DNA of 64,000 nt from Candidatus Woesearchaeota archaeon (GTDB lineage Archaea; Nanoarchaeota; Nanoarchaeia; Woesearchaeales; JAGVZT01): contig JAFCGF010000006.1 in assembly GCA_017608295.1 (NCBI GenBank), positions 62,001 to 126,000 of the forward strand, given 5' to 3'. How positions within the stretch are numbered: the first letter of the stretch is position 1; each line of letters opens with the position of its first letter. The position numbers and the translations under genes were made by a program. Below the pieces are notes generated by a model. The model searched no databases and was not told where the DNA came from. It saw nothing but the letters and a program-made list of their open reading frames with translations. Positions 27,452-35,680 of this stretch are shown piece after piece.

Positions 27452-28141
27452 GTGAACCTGATGAGGCGGAAGAAGCTCCTGAAGATACTGCTGCTTGTTT
27501 TAGGGCTGTCAATAGCAATCTCCTCTGCGCTGTATCTTCTTGCGTTCCACCCAGAGGATTTGCTGGAGCAGTTTGAGCAGTACGGTACGATTGTCGGTCC
27601 GCTCGTGTATATGCTCTGGGAGTTTGTCGCGACTGTGATTCCTCCTCTTCCAAACCCCATCTCGGCGATATTTGCTGGCTATTTCTTTGGAGTAATTCCC
27701 GGTTTCATTTATACTGTCATTGCGAATATGGTGGGCTCTGCTCTGCTGTTCTTCATCGGCAGATCTGGAAAAGAGGCCTTTGCCGAAAAATGGCTGAAGA
27801 AGGAGAAGCAGATGCGCAAGGTCGACGCTTTTTTGGATAAGGAGCACGGTCTTTATTCGCTTATTTTCATACGGTTTTCTCCGCTCTTTCCTAATGATAT
27901 ACTGAGCCTTTTGCTTGGCTTCACAGAGATAAGCTTTAGGAGATTCATCATCACGACAACGCTGGGCTATAGTGTGCCGTTCCTGCTCCTTGCTTATGTC
28001 GGCTCGCTGCTCTCAGATGTCGGCGGGGATGTGACGCAGGTGAACGTGCTTCCCCTCTTTGTTCTGCTTACTATTATCTCTGTTGTCGGGTTGATTCCTG
28101 TGGTGATGAAACTCGCCCGGCGCAGTAAGACTAGGCGGTAA
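27452..28141 (+). CDS. DedA/SNARE-associated family membrane protein (VTT domain)
   Basis: A 229-residue membrane protein with about five to six segments. The VTT-domain features are present: IPPLPNPISAIFAGYFFGVIPG, a re-entrant-like loop, and FIRFSPLFPNDILSLLLGFTEI. The family includes bacterial DedA and eukaryotic TVP38/TMEM41/64, implicated in lipid scrambling and membrane homeostasis. GTG 27452 directly follows the preceding stop; ATG 27461 is an equally good start. It is the third gene of the operon starting at 26454. Confidence 0.87.
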   Translation: MNLMRRKKLLKILLLVLGLSIAISSALYLLAFHPEDLLEQFEQYGTIVGPLVYMLWEFVATVIPPLPNPISAIFAGYFFGVIPGFIYTVIANMVGSALLFFIGRSGKEAFAEKWLKKEKQMRKVDAFLDKEHGLYSLIFIRFSPLFPNDILSLLLGFTEISFRRFIITTTLGYSVPFLLLAYVGSLLSDVGGDVTQVNVLPLFVLLTIISVVGLIPVVMKLARRSKTRR

Positions 28142-28167
28142 ATATTTATGTCTCAGCTTCTCATGGC

Positions 28168-28183
28168 CGATAGATATATATAA
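28168..28183 (+). promoter_or_regulatory. TATA box of the superoxide dismutase gene
   Basis: AGATATATATAAGA lies about 50-60 bases before ATG 28229, leaving a short leader that carries AAGGTGATG as the ribosome site. Confidence 0.45.
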
Positions 28184-28228
28184 GAGAACCCAGTTTAATT
28201 AACTATTGTTAAGAAAAGGTGATGTGAG

Positions 28229-28852
28229 ATGACACAGAAAAGCGAAACAATGAAAGAACACACCCTCCCAGAGCTGCCCTATGCGTACAACGCTCTGGAG
28301 CCGCACATTGACGAAGCCACGATGAGGCTGCACCACGATAAGCACCACGCAGGCTATGTCAAGGGGTTGAACAATGTAGAGCAGAAGCTCGCTGAAGCTC
28401 GGAAAGCAGGCGACTTAGGATTGGTGAAGCACTGGTCCAAGGAGCTGGCGTTCCACGGTTCAGGGCATTTCCTGCATACGATGTTCTGGGAAAATATGTC
28501 TCCTGACGGTGGAGGAGAGCCATCTGGAGCATTTGCCGATGCAATCAAGCAGAAGTTCGGATCATTCGACGCCTTCAAGGCGCACTTCATTGCCGCTACT
28601 TCGAAAGTCGAGGGCTCGGGCTGGGGCGCGCTAGTATATAACACTCAGACAGGCGTTCTTGAGATCCTGCAGGTCGAGAAGCACCAGAACCTCACCCAGT
28701 GGGGGGTCCTTCCGCTGCTTGTGCTGGACGTGTGGGAGCATGCTTACTACCTGAACTACCAGAATAAGCGCGGTGATTATGTGAATGCATTCTTCAACAT
28801 CATCAACTGGAAGGATGTTGAGGAGCGCTTTGAGCGCGCACAGAATTTGTAG
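28229..28852 (+). CDS. sod: Fe/Mn superoxide dismutase
   Basis: A 207-residue enzyme converting superoxide to oxygen and peroxide. The metal ligands are visible: His in HHDKHHAGY, His in GSGHFLHTMFW, and the Asp and His of DVWEHAYYLNYQN. GSGWGALVYN is the usual oligomer/active-site segment. Fe versus Mn cannot be told. Its presence suggests exposure to oxygen. GGTGATG before the ATG supports the start. It converges on a small minus-strand gene five bases away. Confidence 0.96.
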   Translation: MTQKSETMKEHTLPELPYAYNALEPHIDEATMRLHHDKHHAGYVKGLNNVEQKLAEARKAGDLGLVKHWSKELAFHGSGHFLHTMFWENMSPDGGGEPSGAFADAIKQKFGSFDAFKAHFIAATSKVEGSGWGALVYNTQTGVLEILQVEKHQNLTQWGVLPLLVLDVWEHAYYLNYQNKRGDYVNAFFNIINWKDVEERFERAQNL

Positions 28853-28856
28853 TTTT

Positions 28857-29096
28857 TTAAGCAATATTGCTCTTGTTTGCAGTGTCGTTGTGGGAACGAG
28901 AACTATGTGAGGAGTTTTTATTGCCGGTATTCTCTTCCTCAATCTCAGTCTCTTCGGCAGCCCCACTATCCTCCTGCGAGCGAATATCTATCATTAAGTT
29001 GAGTGCTCCGATGCTGAATATGATGAGGATAAGAACCACGAAAATACTCACAATCCTAATGTGGAAGTCGTGCTTCTTATCTCGGGAGCCCTTCAT
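28857..29096 (-). CDS. Small single-pass membrane protein
   Basis: A 79-residue protein: a basic N-terminus, one membrane helix at about 15-35, then an acidic and S/N/T-rich tail (about 40-79) that would lie outside. It lies 21 bases downstream of the Lrp-type regulator on the same strand; a TATA-like GGATAAAATCC near 29110-29120 may give it its own leaderless mRNA. No family recognised. Confidence 0.55.
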   Translation of the reverse strand: MKGSRDKKHDFHIRIVSIFVVLILIIFSIGALNLMIDIRSQEDSGAAEETEIEEENTGNKNSSHSSRSHNDTANKSNIA

Positions 29097-29117
29097 CGTA
29101 TCAGATCTCTGGGGATT

Positions 29118-29618
29118 TTATCCCTCATCCTGTGCCTCTAGCATGCTTGCCACTCCCTCAAAAGTGAACTGCCGGATGATGTTGTCCGTTGAAACAAGGA
29201 ATGTCTCCATGCTGTCAATCATCGGCGCCCAATGCGCCCTGATTTTTCTGATAAATAGCTCGTACGACTTGTAATCCCGGTGTAACGAGACAATCAGTTT
29301 GGTCTTGCCCTGGAGGCCCTCTCCAGGGGCGGAGAAGAAGACAAAATGGCTTTGCCGGATATACTCCCTGAATTCTTTCAGTTTGTCCTGATTTTGGTAA
29401 TGTCCCCATGCGATTGCGGTGAATGCTATGAATTCTACATCCAGTTTGGCAAGGTCGGGAATGAGGGTGTATTCTGAGACATAGCCCTCTTTTTCCAGCT
29501 TCTTGCGAAGTCGCCCAACGGTCGGCTGTGTCGTGCCCATCGCTCTAGCAAGCTCTCTGTCACTCCTTTTGCTGTTCGCAATGAGTTCCCTGAGCAATCT
29601 TGCCTCAATTTTTCTCAT
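29118..29618 (-). CDS. Lrp/AsnC-type transcription regulator
   Basis: A 166-residue protein with an N-terminal winged helix-turn-helix (RLLRELIANSKRSDRELARAMGTTQPTVGRLRKKLEKEGYV, about 7-48) and a C-terminal region with the general layout of the RAM effector domain. The recognition helix is TTQPTVGRLRKKL. TATA-like CATTTTAAAG (29642-29651) lies about 27 bases upstream. It is transcribed away from the ion-transport operon, and two identical palindrome cores lie between them, so it is the natural candidate regulator (inference). Confidence 0.87.
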   Translation of the reverse strand: MRKIEARLLRELIANSKRSDRELARAMGTTQPTVGRLRKKLEKEGYVSEYTLIPDLAKLDVEFIAFTAIAWGHYQNQDKLKEFREYIRQSHFVFFSAPGEGLQGKTKLIVSLHRDYKSYELFIRKIRAHWAPMIDSMETFLVSTDNIIRQFTFEGVASMLEAQDEG

Positions 29619-29735
29619 CGTGTCAACCCCTGGTGAAGTTCTTTAAAATGTTCTTTTGAACTTCTTGCAGTGAGAATAAATGTATCAAATTAAATATTTT
29701 TTGGCATTCATTTTTATATCCCTGCCCGTGGATGT

Positions 29736-29747
29736 TATCAATTGATG
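29736..29747. promoter_or_regulatory. Palindromic operator-like site 1
   Basis: TATCAATTGATG contains the perfect 10-base palindrome ATCAATTGAT at 29737-29746. The same core recurs 36 bases downstream. It lies between a regulator gene and a divergent operon. Confidence 0.5.
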
Positions 29748-29771
29748 CATCCCCGCTATACTTGACAGAGT

Positions 29772-29783
29772 TATCAATTGATA
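29772..29783. promoter_or_regulatory. Palindromic operator-like site 2
   Basis: TATCAATTGATA is a perfect 12-base palindrome. Spacing of 36 bases from site 1 is near three and a half helical turns. A related half-site TATCAAATT occurs near 29684. The next box, TTATATTAAATATAAG near 29836-29851, may be the operon TATA element. Confidence 0.5.
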
Positions 29784-29918
29784 CAAATTATCCTTGGTTT
29801 GACCTAAAAACAGGTTATTCAGGTGCGGATTCCTTATATTAAATATAAGAACATCAACGCGGACAGATTAATTGAGTTTGCCCTAACTGCTTCTTGTAGT
29901 TAGCAGGGTGTGGGAATC

Positions 29919-30191
29919 ATGGAAGACAAGAAGAGCTTATTGAAATGGGAAAAATATACGCCTTGGTTGAAATTTGACAGATGGTTGGCAGGTCCAATCT
30001 TGGTACTTAGCTTAATATATATCCTATTTTATATAGGGATAACCGTCCTGATTTATACTGGGCTATTGGAGTTGGCTCCTTTTGGATACAAAGCACATCT
30101 TGTGGGAGGCGGCGTTTTCCTGGTGAGTTCGGTTCTTGCATTTTCAGGGTATTTGATGCACATCAATATGTTAGGTGGCTCGAGTGAGTGA
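29919..30191 (+). CDS. Small membrane protein upstream of P-type ATPase
   Basis: A 90-residue protein with an N-terminal basic/aromatic segment (KKSLLKWEKYTPWLKFDRW) and two to three membrane helices. It overlaps the ATPase reading frame by 17 bases, so it is probably co-translated and may be an accessory subunit of the pump (inference). ATG 29919 is chosen because GCAGGGTG lies upstream. The ~300 bases before it hold the palindromes and a TATA-like box but no other gene. Confidence 0.62.
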   Translation: MEDKKSLLKWEKYTPWLKFDRWLAGPILVLSLIYILFYIGITVLIYTGLLELAPFGYKAHLVGGGVFLVSSVLAFSGYLMHINMLGGSSE

Positions 30192-32880
30192 GGAATATTA
30201 TTTATTGGATGAAAGCGGTGTCTTGAACTCCTTGAAGAGCTCCAATGAGGGATTGACAGATGAGGAAGCGCAGAAAAGGCTCGAGACCCATGGTCCCAAC
30301 GAGATAGAGAAGAGAAAGAGCGTCACGCCACTCCAGATATTCATCCGGCAGTTCACCTCATTTATCGTTATCATCCTCCTGGCCGCGATGGTCATCTCAC
30401 TATTGATAGGGGAAAGACTGGATGCAATCGTTATCTCCTTCATAGTCATTCTCAATGGACTCTTTGGGTTTATCCAGGAGTATCGGGCGGGAAATGCCAT
30501 TGAAGCCCTGAGAAAACTCGCCGCCTTGAGAGCGAAGGTCATCAGAAACGGAACGGAAAAAGAGATAGACTCCCACGAGCTTGTCCCAGGCGATATCATC
30601 CTGCTGGAGACTGGAAGCAAGGTTCCTGCTGATGCGAGACTTGTTCATATCGCAGCATTCCAGGTAGATGAGGCATCATTGACAGGAGAATCAGTCCCAT
30701 CCGGAAAGTGTATCAAGGCGCTCAGGGAGGAAGCCCCGATAACAGCCCAGGAGAACATGGTCTTCATGGGAACAATTGTGACCAGAGGGCATGCAAGGGC
30801 AATAGTGACGTTTACTGGGATGGATACTGAGATAGGGAAGATTGCAGGCATGGTTCAGGAAGTGAAGGAAAAACCCACGCCGCTGCAGGATAAGCTGGAC
30901 CAGCTGGGGAAGTGGCTTGCATATGTCACTCTTGTGGTCTGTGCCATTGTTTTCGTGGTCGGCGTCCTGAGGCACTACCTTGCAACAGGATTGCTGGAGA
31001 TTACCCATGTGAATGAGATGTTCCTGGCTGCGGTGGCCCTGGCTGTCGCCGCCATCCCTGAAGGTCTGCCAGCGATTGTCACTATCACCTTGGCCCTGGG
31101 CGTCAGGAGGATGGTAGACCGGAACGCCCTGGTCAGGCAGCTCCCTGCAGTCGAGACCTTAGGCTGTACAAATGTAGTCTGCTCCGACAAGACCGGGACA
31201 TTGACCAAGAATGAGATGACAGTCCGCGAGCTTTATGCTAATGATACTCTTATTGAGGTCACCGGAGAGGGCTACACCCCGGAAGGGAAGTTTATTCATG
31301 GAGAAACGGAATTGCGAGACCAGAAGAAGATTGAACTCTTGCTGAGGATTGGGGCCTTATGCAACGATTCCAGGCTGAATCATTCAGACAGGTGGGAGAT
31401 TTTCGGCGACCCCACGGAAGGCGCGCTGCTTGTCTCAGCCGAGAAGATTGGCCTCAAAAAGGCTGAGCTGGAAAAGAGCTTTCCGAGAGAGGATGAGATT
31501 CCATTCGATTCTGACAGGAAATGCATGACGACAATCCACAAAGAAGGTAAGGCTAGGGTGGCTTATGTCAAGGGGGCGCCAGACATCATCCTTAGCAAGT
31601 GCGAACGCATCTTCATCAATGGGAAAGTAATACAGCTGACTGAGAAGGAAAAACGAAGTATCCTTAAGGTCAATCAGGACTTGGCCAGCAGGGCTTTAAG
31701 GGTCCTGGGCTTTGCGTACAAGCAACTACCTGAAACATACCATGCCACGCCGGAAGAACTTGAGACTGGCCTGATATTTGTCGGACTGCAGGCGATGATT
31801 GACCCTCCCAGGGAGGATGTCAAAGAGGCCATCGTGAAATGCAGGTCTGCAGGAATTGAGATAGTGATGATTACTGGCGACCATAAACTGACCGCCATTG
31901 CGATTGGGAAGGAGCTGGGCCTATTCCACGAGGGAGACACAGCCTTGAGCGGGAAGGAACTCGATAAATTAAGTGATGAGGAGCTGAGCAAGGCGGTAGA
32001 TTCTGTTGCTATCTATGCCCGGGTGAGCCCGAAACATAAAGTGAGGGTATTGAACGCTTTAAGAAATAAAGGCCATGTCGTCGCGATGACTGGAGATGGG
32101 GTGAATGATGCCCCTGCGTTGAAGAGGGCTGATATCGGCATCGCGATGGGGATTACCGGAACAGATGTCGCCAAGGAAGCATCGGACATGGTCCTGACAG
32201 ATGACCATTTCACCTCAATAGTGGATGCCGTGGAAGAGGGAAGAGGAATTTACAGCAGCATCAAGCAATTCGTCCAGTACACACTATCCTCTAATTTGGG
32301 GGAAATCCTCGTCATATTCCTGGCAATACTTATCGGCTGGCCGCTTCCATTGATTGCTATCCAGATACTCTGGGTGAACTTGCTGACAGACGGCCTGCCT
32401 GGCCTGGCGCTGGGACTGGACCCATTCAGCAAAGACATCATGAAGAGGCCGCCGAGGAAGAGGAAAGAGAACATCATCTCAAAGGAAGTCGTATACAATA
32501 TCTTCATCGTCGGCTTTGTGATGGGGGTAGGGACGCTGGCCATGTTCTATTCCTACGGGATTGAAACCCTCAAAGCTAAGTCAATCGCTTTCACGACATT
32601 GGTCATGTTCCAGCTGTTCAACGTTCTTACCTACAGGGCCAAGGACTTTAAGATTGACTTCAAGACGAGCAAATTCGTCATTGGAGCAGTAGTCCTTTCT
32701 GTACTGATGCAACTGGGGGTGCTCTACACTCCCCTGAACCACGCCTTCAAGACCGTGCCTATCGGGCTGTTCGACTGGGTTAAGATACTCATGGTATCTT
32801 CCACATTATACATCATCTTGGAATCAAGAAAGATGCTCATGAACTATAGGGAGAGGAAAGATGTTCCGGTGGGGAGCTGA
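30175..32880 (+). CDS. P-type cation-transporting ATPase, type IIA (Ca2+-type)
   Basis: A 901-residue pump. It has the N-terminal cation-ATPase domain (GLTDEEAQKRLETHGPNE), TGES in the actuator domain, PEGLP in TM4, phosphorylation D338 in CSDKTGTLTKNE, KGAPD in the nucleotide domain, TGDGVNDAPAL, and NLLTDGLPGLALG in TM6. The PEGLP and N-x-x-TD residues match Ca2+-type (SERCA/PMR1-like) site residues; Mn2+ or Na+ are alternatives. The start may be GTG 30175 or GTG 30184. It is followed six bases later by the antiporter. Confidence 0.94.
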   Translation: MARVSEEYYLLDESGVLNSLKSSNEGLTDEEAQKRLETHGPNEIEKRKSVTPLQIFIRQFTSFIVIILLAAMVISLLIGERLDAIVISFIVILNGLFGFIQEYRAGNAIEALRKLAALRAKVIRNGTEKEIDSHELVPGDIILLETGSKVPADARLVHIAAFQVDEASLTGESVPSGKCIKALREEAPITAQENMVFMGTIVTRGHARAIVTFTGMDTEIGKIAGMVQEVKEKPTPLQDKLDQLGKWLAYVTLVVCAIVFVVGVLRHYLATGLLEITHVNEMFLAAVALAVAAIPEGLPAIVTITLALGVRRMVDRNALVRQLPAVETLGCTNVVCSDKTGTLTKNEMTVRELYANDTLIEVTGEGYTPEGKFIHGETELRDQKKIELLLRIGALCNDSRLNHSDRWEIFGDPTEGALLVSAEKIGLKKAELEKSFPREDEIPFDSDRKCMTTIHKEGKARVAYVKGAPDIILSKCERIFINGKVIQLTEKEKRSILKVNQDLASRALRVLGFAYKQLPETYHATPEELETGLIFVGLQAMIDPPREDVKEAIVKCRSAGIEIVMITGDHKLTAIAIGKELGLFHEGDTALSGKELDKLSDEELSKAVDSVAIYARVSPKHKVRVLNALRNKGHVVAMTGDGVNDAPALKRADIGIAMGITGTDVAKEASDMVLTDDHFTSIVDAVEEGRGIYSSIKQFVQYTLSSNLGEILVIFLAILIGWPLPLIAIQILWVNLLTDGLPGLALGLDPFSKDIMKRPPRKRKENIISKEVVYNIFIVGFVMGVGTLAMFYSYGIETLKAKSIAFTTLVMFQLFNVLTYRAKDFKIDFKTSKFVIGAVVLSVLMQLGVLYTPLNHAFKTVPIGLFDWVKILMVSSTLYIILESRKMLMNYRERKDVPVGS

Positions 32881-32886
32881 GATAAC

Positions 32887-34497
32887 ATGGCCACGGGATT
32901 TGAGATAGAGTTCATCCTCTGGATTCTCATTATTGTGTCAATCGTGTCTGTCATAGTGAGACGAATCCGGATGCCGTACACCCTAGGGTTGATTCTTGCC
33001 GGGCTGCTCATCTCGGTTTTTGACATAGACATAGGGTTGCGACTCACACCTGAATTGCTGCTCACTCTCTTTCTTCCGGGACTCCTGTTTGAGGCTTCCA
33101 TGAATATAGATACAGAAATTATGTCTCGCCATATCAAATCCCTGAGCGCCTTCGCTGTTTTCGGGCTGTTCCTTTCTGTCATGGGCACAGGCAGCCTCCT
33201 GCATTTTCTTCTCCGTGTCCCCTGGGAGATAAGTTTCCTGTTCGCATCAATGATTGCACCAACTGACCCCATCGCGGTCCTTGCCATTTTTAAGAATCTG
33301 GGAGTCTCCAAGAGACTTAGCGTGCTTGTGGAAGGAGAATCTCTCTTCAACGACGGCACTGGCATAGTGATATTCCGTATCATTCTCGGCCTGGTGACAA
33401 CCGGCACTTTCAGTCTCTTAGAAGGCGTGTTACAGTTCGTGACATTCGCGCTTGGAGGGCTCCTCCTAGGCTTCGTCCTGGGCTACCTTGCCTCAATGAT
33501 AGTCCGGAACCTGGAGGACAGCCTCATCCAGCTGACACTGACCACAGTAGTTGCATATGGCAGCTACCTTATTGCAGAACACCTCCACTATTCAGGAGTC
33601 ATAGCCACTGTGACGGCCGGCCTTGTCGCCGGAGCATATGGGATCCGCTACCTCGCACCTCACGCGAGACTCAAGATTACCTCTTTCTGGGGATATATAG
33701 GATTCCTACTCAACTCGTTTGTCTTCCTTCTGATTGGAGTCGAGCTCGATATCCTCGACCTCGTGACTAACATCATTCCCATCATCGTAGCCTTTGTCTC
33801 AGTTTTGGTGGGACGAGCATTCTCGGTTTATTTTTTCTCAAGTATCATCAATAGGGTCGGCAATCTAAGGTTCCTTACAGACCATGATGAACATATTCCT
33901 CGGAAGTGGCAGCATGTCATCATCTGGGGCGGTCTCCATGGGGGACTGTCAATGGTCCTTGTGTTGAGCCTTCCGACAGATGCGTCCGGGATTCTGGGGG
34001 CCTGGAGGCCATTTCTTCTGGCGACTATCTTCGGGACTGTCTTCCTTTCCCTTGTATTCCAGGGGATGACTATGGCGCCGTTGCTCAAGTTCCTGGGCTT
34101 GAGCGGGAAAAAGGAGCGCAGCCTGGAGTACGAGCAGGCAGTCGCCCAGCTGGTGCTGAACAATGCCGGCGAGAAGGAACTGAACCGGATGAAGAATTCC
34201 AAGCTCATTTCGAGGAAGGTCTTCAACAGGTATCGGAAGCAGATTGTTGAGGGAAAGGAGGAATCTGAAAACAAGATCTGCGAGATGCTGAAGAAGTATC
34301 CTGAGATAGAGGTCGAACAGATCAAAGACGTCGAATCCGCAATTCTTGTCGCGCAGAAGACTGCGCTGGTTAGAGCGTTCAACAAAGGGCATATCTCAAA
34401 ACTGACTCTGGATGAGCAGCTCCTGGTGATAGATGAGAAGCGTCTTGAACTCAACTACCCTAAGACAGATTCCGACCAAGAACCGGAGGCATCCTGA
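32887..34497 (+). CDS. NhaP-type Na+/H+ antiporter (CPA1)
   Basis: A 536-residue protein: about 12 membrane segments (1-410) with the CPA1 motifs APTDPIAV and FNDGTGIVIF, which carry the ion-binding acidic residues, then a soluble C-terminal region of about 120 residues rich in charged residues. It exchanges Na+ (or K+) for protons. It lies six bases after the P-type ATPase, so the two ion transporters form one operon. Confidence 0.93.
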   Translation: MATGFEIEFILWILIIVSIVSVIVRRIRMPYTLGLILAGLLISVFDIDIGLRLTPELLLTLFLPGLLFEASMNIDTEIMSRHIKSLSAFAVFGLFLSVMGTGSLLHFLLRVPWEISFLFASMIAPTDPIAVLAIFKNLGVSKRLSVLVEGESLFNDGTGIVIFRIILGLVTTGTFSLLEGVLQFVTFALGGLLLGFVLGYLASMIVRNLEDSLIQLTLTTVVAYGSYLIAEHLHYSGVIATVTAGLVAGAYGIRYLAPHARLKITSFWGYIGFLLNSFVFLLIGVELDILDLVTNIIPIIVAFVSVLVGRAFSVYFFSSIINRVGNLRFLTDHDEHIPRKWQHVIIWGGLHGGLSMVLVLSLPTDASGILGAWRPFLLATIFGTVFLSLVFQGMTMAPLLKFLGLSGKKERSLEYEQAVAQLVLNNAGEKELNRMKNSKLISRKVFNRYRKQIVEGKEESENKICEMLKKYPEIEVEQIKDVESAILVAQKTALVRAFNKGHISKLTLDEQLLVIDEKRLELNYPKTDSDQEPEAS

Positions 34498-34660
34498 ACA
34501 ATGGCGCGTGAAGAGGAACTCATAGGTGCGCGTTTATTACGTCATTTGGTGTCAAGATGGTGCCTCATGTGTTTTAGGTGCAGAGGGGACTTCACTGGCT
34601 TTACCTCGGTACTAACTGCATATACCCCTCTTTGTGATTATATAGTTTGAGTGGATCACT

Positions 34661-35287
34661 ATGCGAATAATTAAGGAAGCATATGAGAGCGTGAAGAGAG
34701 TACTCAAGCTTACCAAGGAATACAACCGGATTTCAAGAAGCAGTGAGATTGTCCGGCGCTACATCGGCCTTAATTTATTCGACGGAATCCTCACCACGCT
34801 CGGCATCCTCTTCGGAGGCTATGTGGGGAGAATCACACAGCCAGGTGTAATCATCGCTACCGGTCTTGGGGCAGCGGTGGCCATGGGCGTATCCGGCTTC
34901 TGGGGTGCATATGAAAGTGAGAAGACTGAACGTGTGCGCAGCCTGATGGAACTCGAATCAGCGACCCTCTCCAGCCTCGAGGGTACGGAAATACAAAGAG
35001 CAGGCAACTTTGCAGCTTGGTTCATCGCAATCACTAATAGCGCATCACCCTTCATGGGTGGAATCATAGTGATATCTCCCTTCTTCTTTAGCTCCCTACT
35101 CTCAATAGGGCAGATGTATCTCGTAAGCATGGGACTGTCTTTTGCGAGCCTGATGATACTGGGGGCGTTCTTCGGCAAATCTTCCAAAAGGAGCATGCTC
35201 CGCTCTGGCCTGGAGATGGTTCTCGTTGGTGTCGCGTCCGCAGCCATTATTGTGCTCTTCCTATCAGGAGTGGGCGGTGCCTGGTAA
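34661..35287 (+). CDS. VIT1/CCC1-type membrane protein
   Basis: A 208-residue protein with about five membrane segments. RRYIGLNLFDGILTTLGILFGGYVG and the following G-rich helices, then YESEKTERVRSLMELE, resemble the vacuolar iron transporter (VIT1/CCC1) family, which moves Fe2+ or Mn2+. The cytoplasmic metal-binding insert is short. The gap of 163 bases to nhaP contains a TATA-like GATTATATAG near 34637-34646, so it may have its own promoter. Iron or manganese transport is an inference from the family. Confidence 0.75.
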   Translation: MRIIKEAYESVKRVLKLTKEYNRISRSSEIVRRYIGLNLFDGILTTLGILFGGYVGRITQPGVIIATGLGAAVAMGVSGFWGAYESEKTERVRSLMELESATLSSLEGTEIQRAGNFAAWFIAITNSASPFMGGIIVISPFFFSSLLSIGQMYLVSMGLSFASLMILGAFFGKSSKRSMLRSGLEMVLVGVASAAIIVLFLSGVGGAW

Positions 35288-35377
35288 GGATTACCATAGA
35301 TAATGGTAAATAAAAATCAGCTAGCCAACTTTTTTCTGGGCTTATTTCCTATTGAGAGCTTTCACTATGTCTCGGTA

Positions 35378-35480
35378 TGCGGGGGGAGGGATTCGAACCC
35401 ACGTACCCACTTGGGGACGGGATGTCTTCGCTTTTCAGCGCTTAAGTCCCGCGCATTTGGCCAGGCTCTGCCACCCCCGC
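35378..35480 (-). tRNA. tRNA-Leu (anticodon UAA) with a 17-nt intron
   Basis: The minus strand folds into a class II tRNA: acceptor GCGGGGG/CCCCCGC with discriminator A, D arm GCAG...TGC, anticodon stem CGGGA/TCCCG, long variable arm CCC-CAAGT-GGG, and T arm with loop TTCGAAT. The anticodon loop reads C32 U33 UAA G37, then 17 inserted bases (35424-35440), then A38. That is the canonical archaeal intron position 37/38. Variable arm and anticodon give leucine. The T stem has one U-U mismatch. CCA is not encoded. Confidence 0.93.
35424..35440 (-). other. tRNA-Leu intron with bulge-helix-bulge
   Basis: The intron CGCTGAAAAGCGAAGAC forms an inner hairpin CGC-TGAAAA-GCG. Its AAG pairs with CTT of the loop, leaving the 3' bulge AC^A with the cut at the usual place. 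The fourth pair of the central helix is an A-G mismatch, so the motif is slightly relaxed. EndA at 20566-21141 is the likely enzyme. Confidence 0.8.
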
Positions 35481-35505
35481 AACTTCAACTTAAGTTGGCA
35501 CGGTA

Positions 35506-35523
35506 GTGGGGCTGAAGCCCCAC
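35506..35523. other. Perfect hairpin next to tRNA-Leu
   Basis: GTGGGGC-TGAA-GCCCCAC, a 7-bp stem with a tetraloop, lies 26 bases beyond the 5' end of tRNA-Leu. It is followed by GATAGCTGT and AATACC words that also occur in the palindromic elements at 43.4 kb. It could be a remnant of the same kind of element or a transcript end; no gene is present between 35481 and 35680. Confidence 0.35.
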
Positions 35524-35680
35524 GCCGCGTGGATAGCTGTAAACCGCGAGATAATACCTATCACGGTGCTATCTTACTATGTGGGAAGAGTGAGCCTTTC
35601 CACCTTCTAAAAGCTTTCGCTCCTGAAGGCAGGGAAAAGCATATAAATCAGTGTAGGAGTGCAAGCCGAGGGGATTATAT

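Noticed and set aside
34501..34650. 49-codon frame between nhaP and the VIT-like gene with a CxxC
   Set aside because: It starts three bases after the nhaP stop but has no ribosome site, poor composition and overlaps the likely promoter of the next gene.
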